Source: Pyrenula massariospora (Eukaryota; Ascomycota; Eurotiomycetes; Pyrenulales; Pyrenulaceae). From it: a stretch of DNA of 64,000 bases. Of the stretch, positions 10,231-22,042 are shown piece by piece. The DNA is taken from contig JAGFMI010000027.1 in assembly GCA_021030905.1 (NCBI GenBank), positions 124,001-188,000 on the forward strand, in the 5' to 3' direction. A program made the translations under genes and the position numbers. Position 1 is the stretch's first letter. Each line of letters begins with the position of its first letter. The notes below the pieces were generated by a model, which was not told where the DNA came from, made no database searches, and saw only the letters and a program-made list of their open reading frames with translations.

Positions 10231-10965
10231 GGAAGTCGTAATATTTCAGACCTTTTGGTCACAGCTTTGGGGGTTTACTGAGAATAGGATCTTTGTTCTT
10301 TAATTCATACTTGATACCAGTCATATGGGAAGGGGTGGTATTAGTGCCATTTTGGATTAATAGGTTGCCGTGGGAGCTTTTGTATCAACATCTTATCTTT
10401 ACTAATCCCTAAATTACATAGTTCGGTCTGGATCTAGCTCGTCAATTTGAATTTCGAGCTTCCATCAAGGGTCAACAAAGTGATCATCAATTGCACGTAG
10501 TAAGGTCAAGGAGGAATCTCGATCCAACTACCCAAAGCCTCTTACAGTACGTATAGCAAACAGCATTTGAAAAGGCGTACGCTATTGGTTCCTAGCCGTC
10601 AGACGAGGCTGCCGATCTGTAAGGGTTCAAATCCTCCATCCCTAGAAGCAGACTGCCATCATGTGGCTGGATGCTATGCCGCTTCCAGACACGTATGCAG
10701 AGCCTAATTTGAGATACTGGGTACGTGTGGTTTTCCGGCTGGACGGTGCATACGATCGATCTCATGGCAGCGGTGGGGTGGTCGGATGCCTTTTGTTGCC
10801 TTTCAGGAAGATACGATCTACAAACGCCGTATCGCAGCCTTACGCGAGACTATGATCTCTCAAGCTTGGAGGAATTTCGTAGTTGAACAGAGCCCTCGAC
10901 GAGTGAGTTACAGCAATTTCACCTATCTTTTAGCATATAATTCTGTAATAAGTAGAAGAGCCAAA
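10231..10965. other. intergenic
   Basis: No gene is supported. The frame that leads into the DUF6594 start is open upstream to 10786 but shows no family similarity there and is taken as 5' leader. A GGTTCAAATCC box at 10624-10634 resembles a tRNA internal promoter, but no cloverleaf can be folded around it. Confidence 0.5.
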
Positions 10966-11834
10966 ATGGGTTCCTACGCAACCCTCTCCCAATTCATGGC
11001 CCAGTTCCCCGAGACCATGATCCTGCGCACTTTCCACGGCCTGAACGTCCGCAACCTGCTCTACTACCAAGCCGAGCTCGCGCATTTGGAGGTTAGTCTA
11101 AACGAGATTACAGAAGAAGATCGAGATAGTGGTGAGTCGCCGCGGAACGCGTACGGGACGGACTGGGAGACCCTTTCGAAGACTATCTCGCTGGGTGGGG
11201 ATAGGGAGGGAGAGGGAGAGCAGTGGGCGCTGTGCCTGAAGCTGAGGGAGATGCTTGAGAAGTATAGTAGGTCCCTATCCACTAGGCTCGGTTCACTCTC
11301 ATACTGATCACAAAGATGAAAGATCACGCTCTCCTCCAAGTAGCGCAGCTTCGCGCACTGGGCTCACCGTATCCAGAAGACAAAAAGCTCCTCCGCGAGT
11401 GGCTCGAGACGCCCGAGTACGGGAGCAACTTCCTCGTCGGTCGCGTCGAGGGCGTGTGGGATGCCGAGAAGTGCGTGCGAGATTTTGCCGCGGTGGGCTT
11501 TGCGGACGGCCAGCGCGATACCTTTACCCGGCATATAGCGATGGGGTTATCGTGGGTGAAAAGGGCGTTGGCGAGGGATGGGACGGCTCGGGACGGATCA
11601 GGGGAGGCGAGGGTTTTTGGAGCGAGGGAGAGCACTGTAGCGAGGTTGGCAGATGGTCTGAGCACGGTGCTGGCGTGCGTGCTGCCGACGCTATCGATTG
11701 TGACGTTGTATCTAATCGAGCCGATGGGGTGGCGGCTCGGAGTGATTTGTGTGTTTACTGGACTCCTAGCTGCGGTGCTGGTATTTGGGACGAAGACGAG
11801 GAGGGTGGAGGTCTTTGCTGCAACTACTGCGTAA
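10966..11834 (+). CDS. DUF6594 family membrane protein
   Basis: A 270-residue protein in two exons, 10966-11266 and 11323-11834, joined in phase 1 across a 56-base intron with a GTAGGT donor and a GAAAG acceptor. The start MGSYATLSQFMAQFP, then LRTFHGLNVRNLLYYQAEL, followed by an acidic stretch, matches the opening of fungal DUF6594 proteins. The splice restores the expected helix EKYNHALLQVAQL. The C-terminal 65 residues hold two or three transmembrane helices (LSTVLACVLPTLSIVTLYL, then LGVICVFTGLLAAVLVFG), also typical of the family. The biochemical role of DUF6594 is not known. The family is expanded in filamentous fungi, and members often sit in variable regions. It is co-oriented with the TPR-retropepsin gene, but nothing shows that they work together. 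Confidence 0.85.
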
Positions 11835-12545
11835 TATCTTGCAAGAATTGTTGTGCTTTGGAGGTGATGCTGACGCTGCTACAGGTTTGCGGCTGTTGAG
11901 GTTGTGTTCGTTTCGAGCACGTATCATTAGTTAGCAAGTGCATTTTTATCTTACTAATCTCCACCGCGTTTACCCACCTAATGCTCGATCGACACAAAAC
12001 TTCGACATACAAAGCGCTCTAACGTCGTTTTGATATATCCAATGGAAGCCATACTGAAGTCATTGAAATCTATAAAGGTTAAAGAAAAGCTGAACTATAC
12101 GCAGACTGCGAAAAAGTATGGTACTAAGTGTGATGTGCTGTCGCGCTGCGCCCTTAGAATAGTATTTAGGGCTTCTGGTTGGAAAAAACTGATAATGAGC
12201 TTCTAGATACATCGATTACTACATAGTTGCATTGACTCAATCCATTCTCTCCGCCATTCTTTCGCCAGAATTTATCAATTCTTTGTACTGCTGTCGTCCC
12301 GCCTAGCAGGAGGACTTGGATCGAAATCACAGCTTGCAATCCAACGTATCTCTTCATACGCTCAATCTAAGTAAACTTTGTAGCTTGTTATTTTGAAGAC
12401 TTCTGGTTAGTAGACATGATTTCTCGCCAATCTGTGTTTCAGCAGAACAGGTCGTGGCCATAATCACCGCAAGTCGCGCAACAACACTTGCACATGTAAT
12501 TTTGATCACGATCATGCCTTCTCCTTTCCCGACCGAGCTTTCTTT
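11835..12545. other. intergenic with a transposase relic
   Basis: Apart from the pogo-type relic at 12042-12206, nothing is coding here. The genes on both sides converge, so 3' untranslated regions are expected at the ends. Confidence 0.55.
12042..12206 (+). mobile_element. relic of a pogo/Fot1-type transposase N-terminus
   Basis: An open frame of 54 codons starts MEAILKSLKS and continues LNYTQTAKKYG, then VLSRC. This matches the psq-type helix-turn-helix that opens pogo/Fot1/Tigger transposases: a run of alternating Leu-Lys helix, an Asn-Tyr-x-x-Thr-Ala-Lys-Lys-Tyr-Gly helix, then Leu-Ser-Arg. After that the similarity ends, and no DDE catalytic region or terminal repeat was found nearby. 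It is therefore a short fragment of a Tc1/mariner-superfamily DNA transposon, probably long inactive. Confidence 0.5.
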
Positions 12546-13772
12546 CTATTCCTCCTCCCTCGTCGCCCTCAATCTCTCGAGGACCCATTCCCCCGCCGTG
12601 ATCTCTCCAAACCCGCCCTCCCTCTCCCCACCGACCTCACACCCCGGCAGCGTCTTCACCCTGGCATCATAATCCACACTGAAGAAGAATGGCACGCTAT
12701 ACCTCTCACCTTCCCCCACCTTACTCCGATTCACCACCCGATGCACCGTACTCTTGAACCGCCCATTCGTCCATCTCTGCAGAAAATCAGCAACATTGAC
12801 CGTCAATGTCCCCTCCCGAACGGGACACGGAATCCACGTCGGATGGTCCAGCCCCATGGCCGGATCAGGCGGGAGCAGAATCTCCAGCCCCGGGTCCGCC
12901 GACGACAGAAGCAACGTGAAGCACTCATAATCCGAATGCGCCCCCAACCCCAGCTGCCCCTCCCCCTCATCCGCCGCCGTCGTGGCAGCCGGATACCAGA
13001 TCAACCTCGCAATCCCACCCGGATGCTTCAGCGCATCTTCAAAGTACCCCTCCTCCAGCCCCAACGCCAGCGCAAACAACCCACACAGATGCCTCGCCAA
13101 CCCCAACACCGCGACGTAGTACTCCCGCACCGCGTCAAAGAACCCCGGCAGCTCCGCTTCGGGGGGCCACTGATTCCCCCGCCCCGCCGCCGCATCCAGC
13201 GGCCGCCCATCGAGCTCCACATACCCATTCCCCTCCGCCCCCGCCGCAGGATCAAGCTTGGGCTCGTACCCCCAATTAAACGCCTCCTTGCGCTCCTTCT
13301 GCCCGACATCCCCAGACACGTACGTGTAATCCGCGTCCTCCCAGCCGCGGAAGAGCGCGTTGTGGCGGATGTGCAGCGCCTGCTTCTGCGGCGGGGAGAG
13401 CTCGTGGAAGAAGCGGCGCGCCTGGTGCAGGATGGAGGCGCATGTGGAAGCGGGGACGCCGTGGTTGGAGATCTGGAAGAAGCCCGTGGTTAGGCAGGCG
13501 GAGCGGATGGCGTGGGCGACCGCGGCGCGCGCGGGGGGGGAGGAAGAAGAAGAAGGGGTGAAGGAGGGGCCGAGGTCGATGAGGGGGATCGTTGGGGGCG
13601 GGGTGTTGGGCGGGAGGGGGACGGAGGAGAGGGGCACGGCGTTGGCGAGGCGGGCTTTGAGGGCGGCGCTGGAGGCGGCGAGCTCGGCGCGGAGGGTGGA
13701 TTGCGGGTCTATCGGTTCGTTCTTCACGTTGGTTGAAGGGACAGGTGTTGAGGTGAGGGTTGCTGTTGCCAT
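12546..13772 (-). CDS. 2-oxoglutarate/Fe(II)-dependent dioxygenase
   Basis: A single-exon protein of 408 residues of the isopenicillin-N-synthase-like family. The N-terminal DIOX_N part begins at TIPLIDLG (about residue 61) and includes TTGFFQISNHGVP near residue 95. The double-stranded beta-helix core supplies the iron ligands: His279 and Asp281 in GAHSDYE, and His344 in STVHRVVN. The 2-oxoglutarate arginine and its serine are Arg357 and Ser359 in RYSVPFF. All catalytic residues are present and the length is somewhat above the family norm because of an Ala/Pro/Ser-rich N-terminal extension of about 60 residues. Such enzymes hydroxylate or desaturate small molecules in primary or secondary metabolism; the substrate is not deducible. 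The gene is strikingly GC-rich compared with its surroundings. No biosynthetic cluster partners are visible beside it. Confidence 0.92.
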   Translation of the reverse strand: MATATLTSTPVPSTNVKNEPIDPQSTLRAELAASSAALKARLANAVPLSSVPLPPNTPPPTIPLIDLGPSFTPSSSSSPPARAAVAHAIRSACLTTGFFQISNHGVPASTCASILHQARRFFHELSPPQKQALHIRHNALFRGWEDADYTYVSGDVGQKERKEAFNWGYEPKLDPAAGAEGNGYVELDGRPLDAAAGRGNQWPPEAELPGFFDAVREYYVAVLGLARHLCGLFALALGLEEGYFEDALKHPGGIARLIWYPAATTAADEGEGQLGLGAHSDYECFTLLLSSADPGLEILLPPDPAMGLDHPTWIPCPVREGTLTVNVADFLQRWTNGRFKSTVHRVVNRSKVGEGERYSVPFFFSVDYDARVKTLPGCEVGGEREGGFGEITAGEWVLERLRATREEE

Positions 13773-14990
13773 GGCAAAGCGTTTAGAGGACCTTTACCAT
13801 CAAGTAACTTTATGGTAGCACATAGAGTGCCGAAAGAATGGGAAAGGGGCTAAGACTATTATTTGTAGAGATAACTCGCGACAGAATACAAATTTCTACC
13901 CTATATCAGACGCTGAACCTACTCTGAGGTTTGAATCGATACAGGGCTTCTATCCTGGGTAGGTAGGTATCGGAGCACGCCGCCTCCGCCTGACGGACAT
14001 ACCCGTCCCTTGATAGGTGCTCTCCGTAGTGTTACCACCAGGACATTCACGACTATGCAGCAGAGTCTGAAGGCGAGCGATTCTATCTAGTGCTGTCAGC
14101 GGCCAGATCAAATCACGTAGACACCCTCGAAAGCTTCTTTGAGAGGCAGCAAAAAGAAGTTCCCGGTTCATACGGTGTATCCATTTTTGACTGCTCTATC
14201 TTGCAATCGCTAATACTCTGAAGTAGCCCGGCAACAGCCATGCCGATGTCTGTGCAAGCCTTTGATTTTCGTACAGTTGAGTCTGGAACACCTATAACAC
14301 GTCATGCAAAAAAATTCGCTTGCCTGTCGAGAACTCCTATATCGACTGCATTGGCTCCCATGCCCGAGCGGTCCCCCGTCACACAAAAGAAAAACCGATA
14401 CTCAATGGTTTTGAGTCACTCTCTAGTCGCCATGCAAGCCCAAAAACACAGAAGTGACACGCTTGCTTTTTGGGGATCTTGGATCCGCTATGCCCCCTTC
14501 GCAAACGATCAATGCAAACAAAATTGACCCACCCATATGAGCCATATCTTCAATTGGCTGATTTGTCAAACGCCCTGATCCAAAAAAGCAAGTGAATGCG
14601 CTGCCGAAAGACATTCCGCGAACAAGGTCATCCGTGATGTCAACCTGCACAACAGTCCTCAATCTCGCCTAACCCGGCTCAACGTGATGATGAATACTAT
14701 CTCTGACGGGACGCTCCGTGTTGCCGTCGCCACCATGTGCGTGCCTATATCAGGTCCTTCACACGAGACAGGTCGTGCTACAAGGGCTAGGATATGGTAG
14801 TCGAACTTTCTGCATTTATTCCGACACTGTGCCCAAGTCATCGTCATGGAACGTGTAGGTGGAGATAGCATGCGCTTCCACGAGAGATCGTCAAATTTGA
14901 CCATGACGTCTACATTCCGATTCTTGGACGGTCTGGCGCAGTAATTTGACACAGTGACTAAACTTGGTAGCACGAGCCTTCAGAAGAGAG
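13773..14990. other. intergenic
   Basis: About 1.2 kb lie between the start of the oxygenase and the end of the nucleotidyltransferase, both on minus. It should hold the oxygenase promoter at its left. I see no coding exon, RNA gene or repeat here. Confidence 0.55.
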
Positions 14991-17900
14991 TTAACCCCCC
15001 TTTCGTAGTGTAGAATCTGCAGGAAGGTTTTGTCCGCCCAGAGGATTGCTGGTCGACTTTGCCCCTTTCTTGTGCCTCTTCTTTGACTGCGTCTGCCAAC
15101 CAGTAGTAGACCCAGGATGATTCGGCGAAGTACTAGCCAAAGCGCCTATAGTTCCGCCATTTGTTCTTACTACCGCATGTGAATTTAGCCCTTCATGCAC
15201 CTCCGCGGTCACAGCATCAGATTCGGTCACCATATGACTAGCGCCATTCGGTTCAGGGAATTCGGAGGCCTTTGTTGCATTTTGACGACCATTAGAGGAG
15301 GGTGTAGGAGTACGGTCCTTTGCGTCACTTGTTGGAGTACCCGGGCCACTATTGTTCGCGAAGTCACAGAAATCGATTGACTTTGTGCGCGATCGGCCAC
15401 GGTGATGCGATGAAATAAATGAATCGCCAATTGGCTGTGAGGCCTTACCGATGCCAAGCCCAATGGTCGAATCACCATTGCTATAGTGAAAACGCACGTT
15501 TGGTTGATTGTCTGGCATAATCTTCCTCGGATGTTGAGAAAGAGAGTACTTAACGCCTAACCCGTTCACCTGTTGTGGGAGCTTGTTCTCGTCCCCATAT
15601 TCCTTGGTAAGAGCGGTAGATGTAGGGTCCGATTCGGTGATGGGGACAGCGGCTTGGCCGTCAGATGAATCCTCGGATGAAGACGGCGTATTTATTGGTA
15701 CCTCGTCAGAAGTGGAAGTGCTATAGCTGAAAGTCCCTCCTTCTTCGCCGTCATCATCGGCACGATGCTGAGCGTGAGAAACGCCCCGTGAACCATCGAC
15801 AATGAGAGGGCCACCATTCACGCGCAAAGCAGTCTGTGGGCGAGCGATCGGAGAGGTAGAATGCTCGCGAGAACGAGATGCTGATGGACGTTGAGGGTTA
15901 GTCTTGGTGGTCGGAGAGGGTGGCGAAGATAGCGGTGCCCAGTTATCGGTGAGTCGAATTTGAGGCGTCGGAGCATTACGCAGCGCCTGGCTCGGCTGAC
16001 TTGCGTAGGTTAAGGGATATGCATAGCGAGACTGGGCATGCGATTGCGCCGATGGACCGACATAATACCCGATATACTCGGTCGCCCGCCGGCGATCCTG
16101 GTCATGATAAGCTAAAGGACTTCTTGGAAAATATGAGTTTTCCAATTCGCGTTGCAAGCTCGCAGGAGAAGGTATTGGTCTCGCACGAGGATGGAGATGT
16201 GGGGGCAGATCCCCTATAGCCCATTGGTATGGGGGTACAGCTTGCATCGACAAAGGAGGAGGCACAGCTCGAGGGGGTTGCGAATGTGCGCGAAGAGAAC
16301 CTCCTGACGAGCCACTGGTCAGTGATGACCTTCTCCGATTTCTTCGCAAATCCGGAACAGCGGAATTTAACAACGGAGATGGTGGATTGGTGGAAGTGCC
16401 TTGAGAAGCCGGGATAGAATTAAAGAGCGATGGCGAAGTGTAAGTGAAGCCATTTTGACGTAGCGGAGCTGTAAGGGGAGGATGGTTCACAGTTCCAGCT
16501 CGAGTACGTAGAGTTTCATCGTGAGCAGACTCAGTAGGTGGGTAAGCTGGAAACTGCAGTTGCGGCCAGGCAACAGGAGGCTGACCTCTGGCTTGCGCTG
16601 TTGCTTGTTGTTGCAGCTGCAATCTCAACTCCTGTTCCTGCGCCTGAAGAATTTGGTACTGATGGAAGAGATGATCATGTAGCATTTGTTGCTGTTGCTG
16701 TTGGTGAAGCTGTGCCTCCTGGGGAGTCATGGTATAGATGGAGGGTCGATACGGCTGGCCCCTGTTCGAAGCGCTGGAAGCTCTCCGACCTAGACCGTTC
16801 GTCATTCGACTCTGGAAATTGCTTTGCCTTCCACCGCGTGGAGCGACATTACCTCGATGGCTCTTCCCGATCTGTGAAGCGGGATTTGTCGGAATCGGGC
16901 GAGGATGATTGCTGAAACTTCGATTCCCCATCAACCGAGGTTCTTCAGGTGGGTGAGTGTATGGAGCGCAGCAGCTTTGCAGATCGCCTTTCCCCAACTC
17001 GGTGCATGCCCTTCGAAGCTCGAAATGTATCCCGCGGAATGAAGTGTCATCGGCTGTATTTGCCAGGTTTCGAGAGAAATTGAAGGGCTCCTGGACGCAC
17101 AGTCTGTTAATCTGCCAAGCGGGTTGGGTTTTCTTATCCGCAAGCTTTCCCTCGCGCACAGAGACAAAAGTAGCGTCATAATCTACTTCGTACCCATAGT
17201 ATTTGAAGAACTGGAAAAGAAGTTCTCCAAGACTCTCCTTGTTCTCTTTCCCACGATCTCTTAACTTCTCGATGTTCTTCTCATAGGACACATTCAGTCC
17301 GTCCATGAACTTCTTGGGTAAATTCGGATACTGCTGTAAGGCGGGTAGAATTGGTGGCTTGCGCGTTTGAAGGAAATTGATAATCATGCAGATCCAAGTG
17401 TAAGAGCTCAGAGTAGCCCCAAGGGCTTAAATTTCGGTCAGTCAGATTACTATAATCAACTTAATAAACTCACCTGCGTCATTCAGTAGCCGTCTCCTAG
17501 TCCAGTGTTTGATGACTAGCGCTAAGGGCCTCACTCGGGGGTCAATGCCAACATAAGTCCTAATCATTGAGGTATTTTCCAAGGCCACGGGGTTGTTAAC
17601 ATTAAGATCGCACGCGAGCTGAAGCACTGGATCCCATATCTTTACAATTGGTACCTTGGCGCTTGATACACAGACGACGCGCTCCATCCCGTTTTCAGCC
17701 AAGGTCTCTGCCAGCAGACATACATTTCCCAGCTCTTTGAAATCAGTCGTGATGCAGATGTCTACGTCTGAATCTCTTGTGCCCAGTTTGTTGCCCGTTG
17801 ATCCAAAAACGTTGACCTTGATGCTGTGTCCGGGCCATCGCTTGTTGAGTAATTGCTCAAGTTTGGAGACCAATTGCGCCCGTCGTTTCTCGCTATCATC

Positions 17901-18374
17901 TGTAGGTAGTAGGCTTTGACACAGAGCAGTTAATTCTAGAGAAAGCCGTGAGTCCTCGTCCATGGTAAGGTGTTCTTTGGGCGGTCTTTCAGTCGGGAGT
18001 TTATCCGTCCCCAGTGAGTATGGAAAACGCCTCTTAGCGAATGCAAGCCCGGTCTCATACTTGCAGCCATTTCCCTGCTTTCGTAACGTAGGCAGAGGAT
18101 GATTGGACTCGGAGTGAATTGATCGTGGAGATCCGGTTAATGTTTCCCGCTCACTTGGAGAGCCGGGATGGAAGGGAAGGTCACGAGGATGCTGATATGG
18201 AGTCGACGGGAGTGAATTCGACTGGTGCGAGGATAATGCAGGGCGGGGAGGAATAGTTTGCGGTAAGTCGGGAGACGTAGTCCATGCCATGTCAGCCAGA
18301 CTATTCGTTGTCATCGGTGCGCATACACCTGAGCTCGTGTTGCCTGTAAGCTTCCCATGAGTGGACCGAAGCAT
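14991..18374 (-). CDS. Cid1-like poly(A)/poly(U) polymerase
   Basis: A nucleotidyltransferase of about 1111 residues in two exons, 18374-17474 and 17425-14991. The 48-base intron has a GTGAGT donor, and the junction in phase 1 restores LNDAALGATLSSYTWIC, a signature stretch of Cid1/TRF-type enzymes. The catalytic motif is GSTGNKLGTRDSDVD at residues 191-205, with metal ligands Asp203 and Asp205 and the third aspartate at about 256 (LACDLNVNN). The PAP-associated domain follows with FKYYGYEVDYDATFVSV near residues 375-390. The long C-terminal part is disordered and Ser/Pro/Gln-rich, with a polyglutamine run, and ends in a basic KKRHKKGAK tail that could be a nuclear signal. Such enzymes add A or U tails to RNA in decay or surveillance. 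The start is uncertain: ATG at 18316 is an alternative, and upstream exons near 18400-18690 are possible. Confidence 0.9.
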
Positions 18375-21300
18375 ATACAGATCAGTTGTTTTTGTAGATC
18401 AATCACTCTGACTCGCAGCAGGGGTCAAAAGTCGTGAGAGATTGTAGACTCGTGTAAAGGTAGTGAAATTTTCACGGTATACTTGGTCGTCAAAACCGAG
18501 TAATTTCCATGGAACCGCCGAGACCCGTCTTGAGACAATGTCAAAGTGTGAATTCTTTGACGATTTCCCGAAGCCACCAGTTCTTCTATCCCGCAATGCG
18601 TATCCCTCAAAAGCAATGCAATTGCGATAATCGGGGTGTGCGGTGAAAGCCAGGAGTCGGAGAGGTCGATTTGCCGAATGACGGGGCACCACCCCAGGTA
18701 ATAACCCTTAAGGTTGGAGCAGGTCGAGAAGTGCTAGACTCAGATGTGAAAAGTCTCAGAGAGAAGGACACTGAAGTCTCTAAATATGCTAAAAACTTCT
18801 AGCTTGTCACCATGTTCGTTATGGACTGGCAAAATGGCGAACTCCTTTGACGTGCCCTGCGAGATATAGTGGACGTGTTAGTACCCACAAAGATTGGGAG
18901 GTGGAAGGAGTGAGGCGAGAATAGACAAGGAGTCAGATGGCGGCCAAGGTGTGTGCCCGTCAAGAGAAAAGAGTACAAGAGTTCAAGCATCGAATTGCGG
19001 TCGTGGTCGGGGAGCAGGAGGTAACTGGGGAAAGGTCCCTGGAGCGCGGTCGAAGGTAGACTGGAGGTGCTAGCTAAGCCAAGACTTCTGGTCCCTCGAA
19101 GATCCCAGTCAGATCTTCGAGCCGGCGACGTCGGAATCACACTTTGATCACTGCAAAAGCTGTTGCCGCTTGACAAATTTGTGGTATTGACAGGTCTACC
19201 TGGCCTACAAATCCTGCCACTGCGCCTGAGAGCTGCGGTGTCTTAGGTGGCCTACCCTCACCCCCTGTGAGGCCTCGCTGCTCACTGCTTGAAGGCCGAA
19301 GGGCTGAGGCAGCAGACGAGCCTTGCGGGTGCGACTCCGGCGTTGAATTCTTCAGCCAATGAACGTCTCCCACTTATGCCAGGTCCTATAAATCCTCTCT
19401 TTAATGAGACTAGAAGGTCGCCTCGTCGCGCCTCGCCAACGAAGAACCCTCTGAGAAGCAAAGAGAGCTGAGAAGGCGACTTCGAAACGCTGCCGATCGG
19501 GATCCTGCTGCAAGCTCGGACCGTTCGCTTACCATGCTTTGTTGCGTGATTTGATAATAACGGCTATTCATACAAAGACCGTCTTCAGCGCTTAACCAGA
19601 GCGTTGTGGTTCCTAGGCCCGAAGCAGACCACTGCACTACAAATCCAGGTTCATAAGTCGAGGAAGGCACCGTGCATCAATCTAAGCAAGCTCCGAATAT
19701 CATATCAATAAGTACTCACCCTTCTCAAAAGAATTTTTTCTTGCATCCCTCTACCTGTGTCTTGTCACTATTATTGCCTTCGCAATCCCACCACAATCTG
19801 GGAGAGACGACCGTGGATGTAAGCGTGTCTTTGATATGGATAACACGCAGGACGATAATCTCAGACAGACCGGTGGCGACGATACCAAATGAAGACTCCC
19901 GACAGTACTAATTTATAGCTCTCAGCGCGTACGACACTGGATATCTGGGATAGGCATTGATTCCGTGGTGAAGATAATCATGGTAAGAGAGGCTGACACG
20001 GGCCGTGTCAGCATGCAGGTGCGGCTCGTGTATAGGGGATGACCACTGGTGAACACTTCGGATGTTTGTAGAGTTGTAGGAGACTGAGGAAAATGTGACT
20101 ACTGAAGTCGATGTAGGAAAGGTGACAAAAGCAAGACTGGCGTGTCTGGGGTTTTCAATCTCGCCAGAGCGACGAGTGCCAAGACCGCGGGAACGGTGTC
20201 TTGGGCTGCTTTCTGGCCCGTGCACTTTGCCGTTGAGATGACTCGCTGCTTCCCCACATACAGCGAGCTTTCGATAATTAAGTCGCAAGCGTCCAGGGTA
20301 GAAGCTCGATTCAAATGGCGGGCTGACGGCGTGGCGGCGACAACGAAAACACCAATATTGCTCGGTCACGTGTCGATTCTGTTCCACCTCTTAAATTTCG
20401 ATACGCAGATGTCCAATCTGACATCTAGTTGGGTAACGCATGGACAGGGCAAAAGCAGGAATGTCTATGTCGCGCTACCTATTTCTAAAAATTGTACGGG
20501 CAATTGAATTGCCGGCCTTTTCCTGGGGAGGAGGTGATTGTCGTTTCTGCGGGCTATCAGCATTCCTTCAAGACTACCTGGCGCTTAATGACTAATCGGC
20601 CACCTGGCCACAGTGATATCAAATGAATCAAATTTGTGGTTACCGGAAAGTCAGCCAACCCTTTTTGCAGGAGAGCAGCTGCGAAGGTAGTTTTGACAAC
20701 TGTGTGTAACCGCAGACAGAAAGTCATCGTCTTCTCTTGGCGGCGATGTTCAACAGAGTTGCCAAAAAGCAGAAGCCGGACCGCCAGCGAACCAAGACTA
20801 CTCGCGCCACCTGTCCCGTCAATTTGCGTGATTGGGAGGATAGCGGGCGTGGGAGAAGAATCTAAAGATGGAGCGTCACAGAACGCTAAGGTCCAGCCGA
20901 GTATAGTTCGAAAGACGTGCATATGGACGGGCCGGGCAACAGCACTGGGGAGCAGACAGAAGTATTTGGAGACGATGGGTGACGACGTTGCATGCGCTGA
21001 CAAGCCAAGCGAGAGACGATAAGCCGAAGTCGGTGGATGGCAGGGCTTCGAAGCGCAGACTCTGCGGAATAGCTCGATGGGTAAGACGTAGCATGGAAAG
21101 GGCTGCAGGAGAAAAGGCGGCGACTATGTGCTGGCCTCGACCGTTTAAGCCTTTCCGTTGATCATATTGCCGCCGGTGGCCGGCGGTAGCCTCGATGTGT
21201 GCCTTGTCATGTTATCCCCAGGAACGGGCACCGGTATTCTGTGTCTGCTGTAATGATCGATGCCCGCGGGTTCGCATCGCCATATCACAGCAGATGTCCA

Positions 21301-22042
21301 AATGCCATTTCAGCCTTGAGAGAATCTGGCAAGTCCTGGGGGTCTGGGAGGTTAGAGTGCGGTCTAGCGGCAATTTGCGTCCTCGGCGGCGCCATCGACC
21401 AGCAGCCCTTAGACCCGCGGCGACCACCCTCTCACGCCCGCTCCTCCCATTTTACCCTCGTTAGCAGCCTCACCAGACCCACTAAAAAAACCTTCTCGCC
21501 TCTCGCGATCCGCTCCCTCAATCCCCATCTCCTCCCTTGGCTTCGGCCCTGGTTCCCCTCTCTATCGCCCCGTTCCCCATCCCACTCCCCCAAAACGAAA
21601 AAGTCGCTCTTTTTTCCCCCTTCTCCCTTTCCTTCTCTTCACGCCCGAAGCTGTCGTGCTCCCCTCGCGCCTCACCTTCGACCTGTGCAGGAACCAGTCA
21701 CCCTTTCTTACCGGCCAGTTCCTCACCTTGGACCGTCTCCATCGCTCCTTGTTCAGTAAGTCGCCTCCGTCCTGGTTTAGGCAATCTCCGATTCTGTTGA
21801 TCCTCGGATAAATTTCGCCCAATTGTCGAGCGACCACCGAGCAGAGTTCGTCCACGAGGACCTCCTCGACAGGCCCAGCATGCGAGACAGCGGTCCATGG
21901 ATTACTTGTTCCTATCCTTCAATTGACTTGTTTGCTGACGCTTTGCTGCTCTAGACGTCGATAGAATTGCCCCGCCTTACGCTCCTTCGAAAGCTTTAGA
22001 ATAACTTGTGCATACTTAAACTATAATCGGACTCGGATCGCC
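18375..22042. other. 3.7-kb intergenic between divergent genes
   Basis: This contains the upstream regions of the Cid1-like gene (left) and the WG-motif gene (right). Open frames on both strands are short and without known features. A minus frame at 18692-18399 could splice in phase onto the Cid1-like exon (donor near 18410, acceptor near 18348), but it has no ATG. Bases 21420-21700 are strongly pyrimidine-rich on plus and look like a core promoter and leader. A GC-rich inverted repeat, CCGCCGG and CCGGCGG with a 3-base spacer, lies at 21170-21186. Confidence 0.45.
21756..21954 (+). other. putative intron in the 5' leader of the WG-motif gene
   Basis: A consensus GTAAGT donor at 21756 is followed 199 bases later by GCTGACG and a CTCTAG acceptor, just 88 bases before the ATG at 22043. 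The donor sits directly after a pyrimidine-rich stretch typical of fungal leaders. Long introns in leaders are common in conserved fungal genes. Confidence 0.45.

Noticed and set aside
10621-10645. GGTTCAAATCC box resembling a tRNA B box
   Set aside because: The T-stem does not pair beyond three positions, the presumed acceptor has no partner 60-75 bases upstream, and no A box fits.
12741-13493. 250-codon open frame on plus
   Set aside because: It lies fully opposite the 2-oxoglutarate oxygenase, is Arg/Pro-rich and results from the high GC content of that gene.
20557-21022. Open frames of 128 and 148 codons on opposite strands
   Set aside because: Neither has a convincing start, domain or splice context; they are probably chance frames in the long intergenic region.
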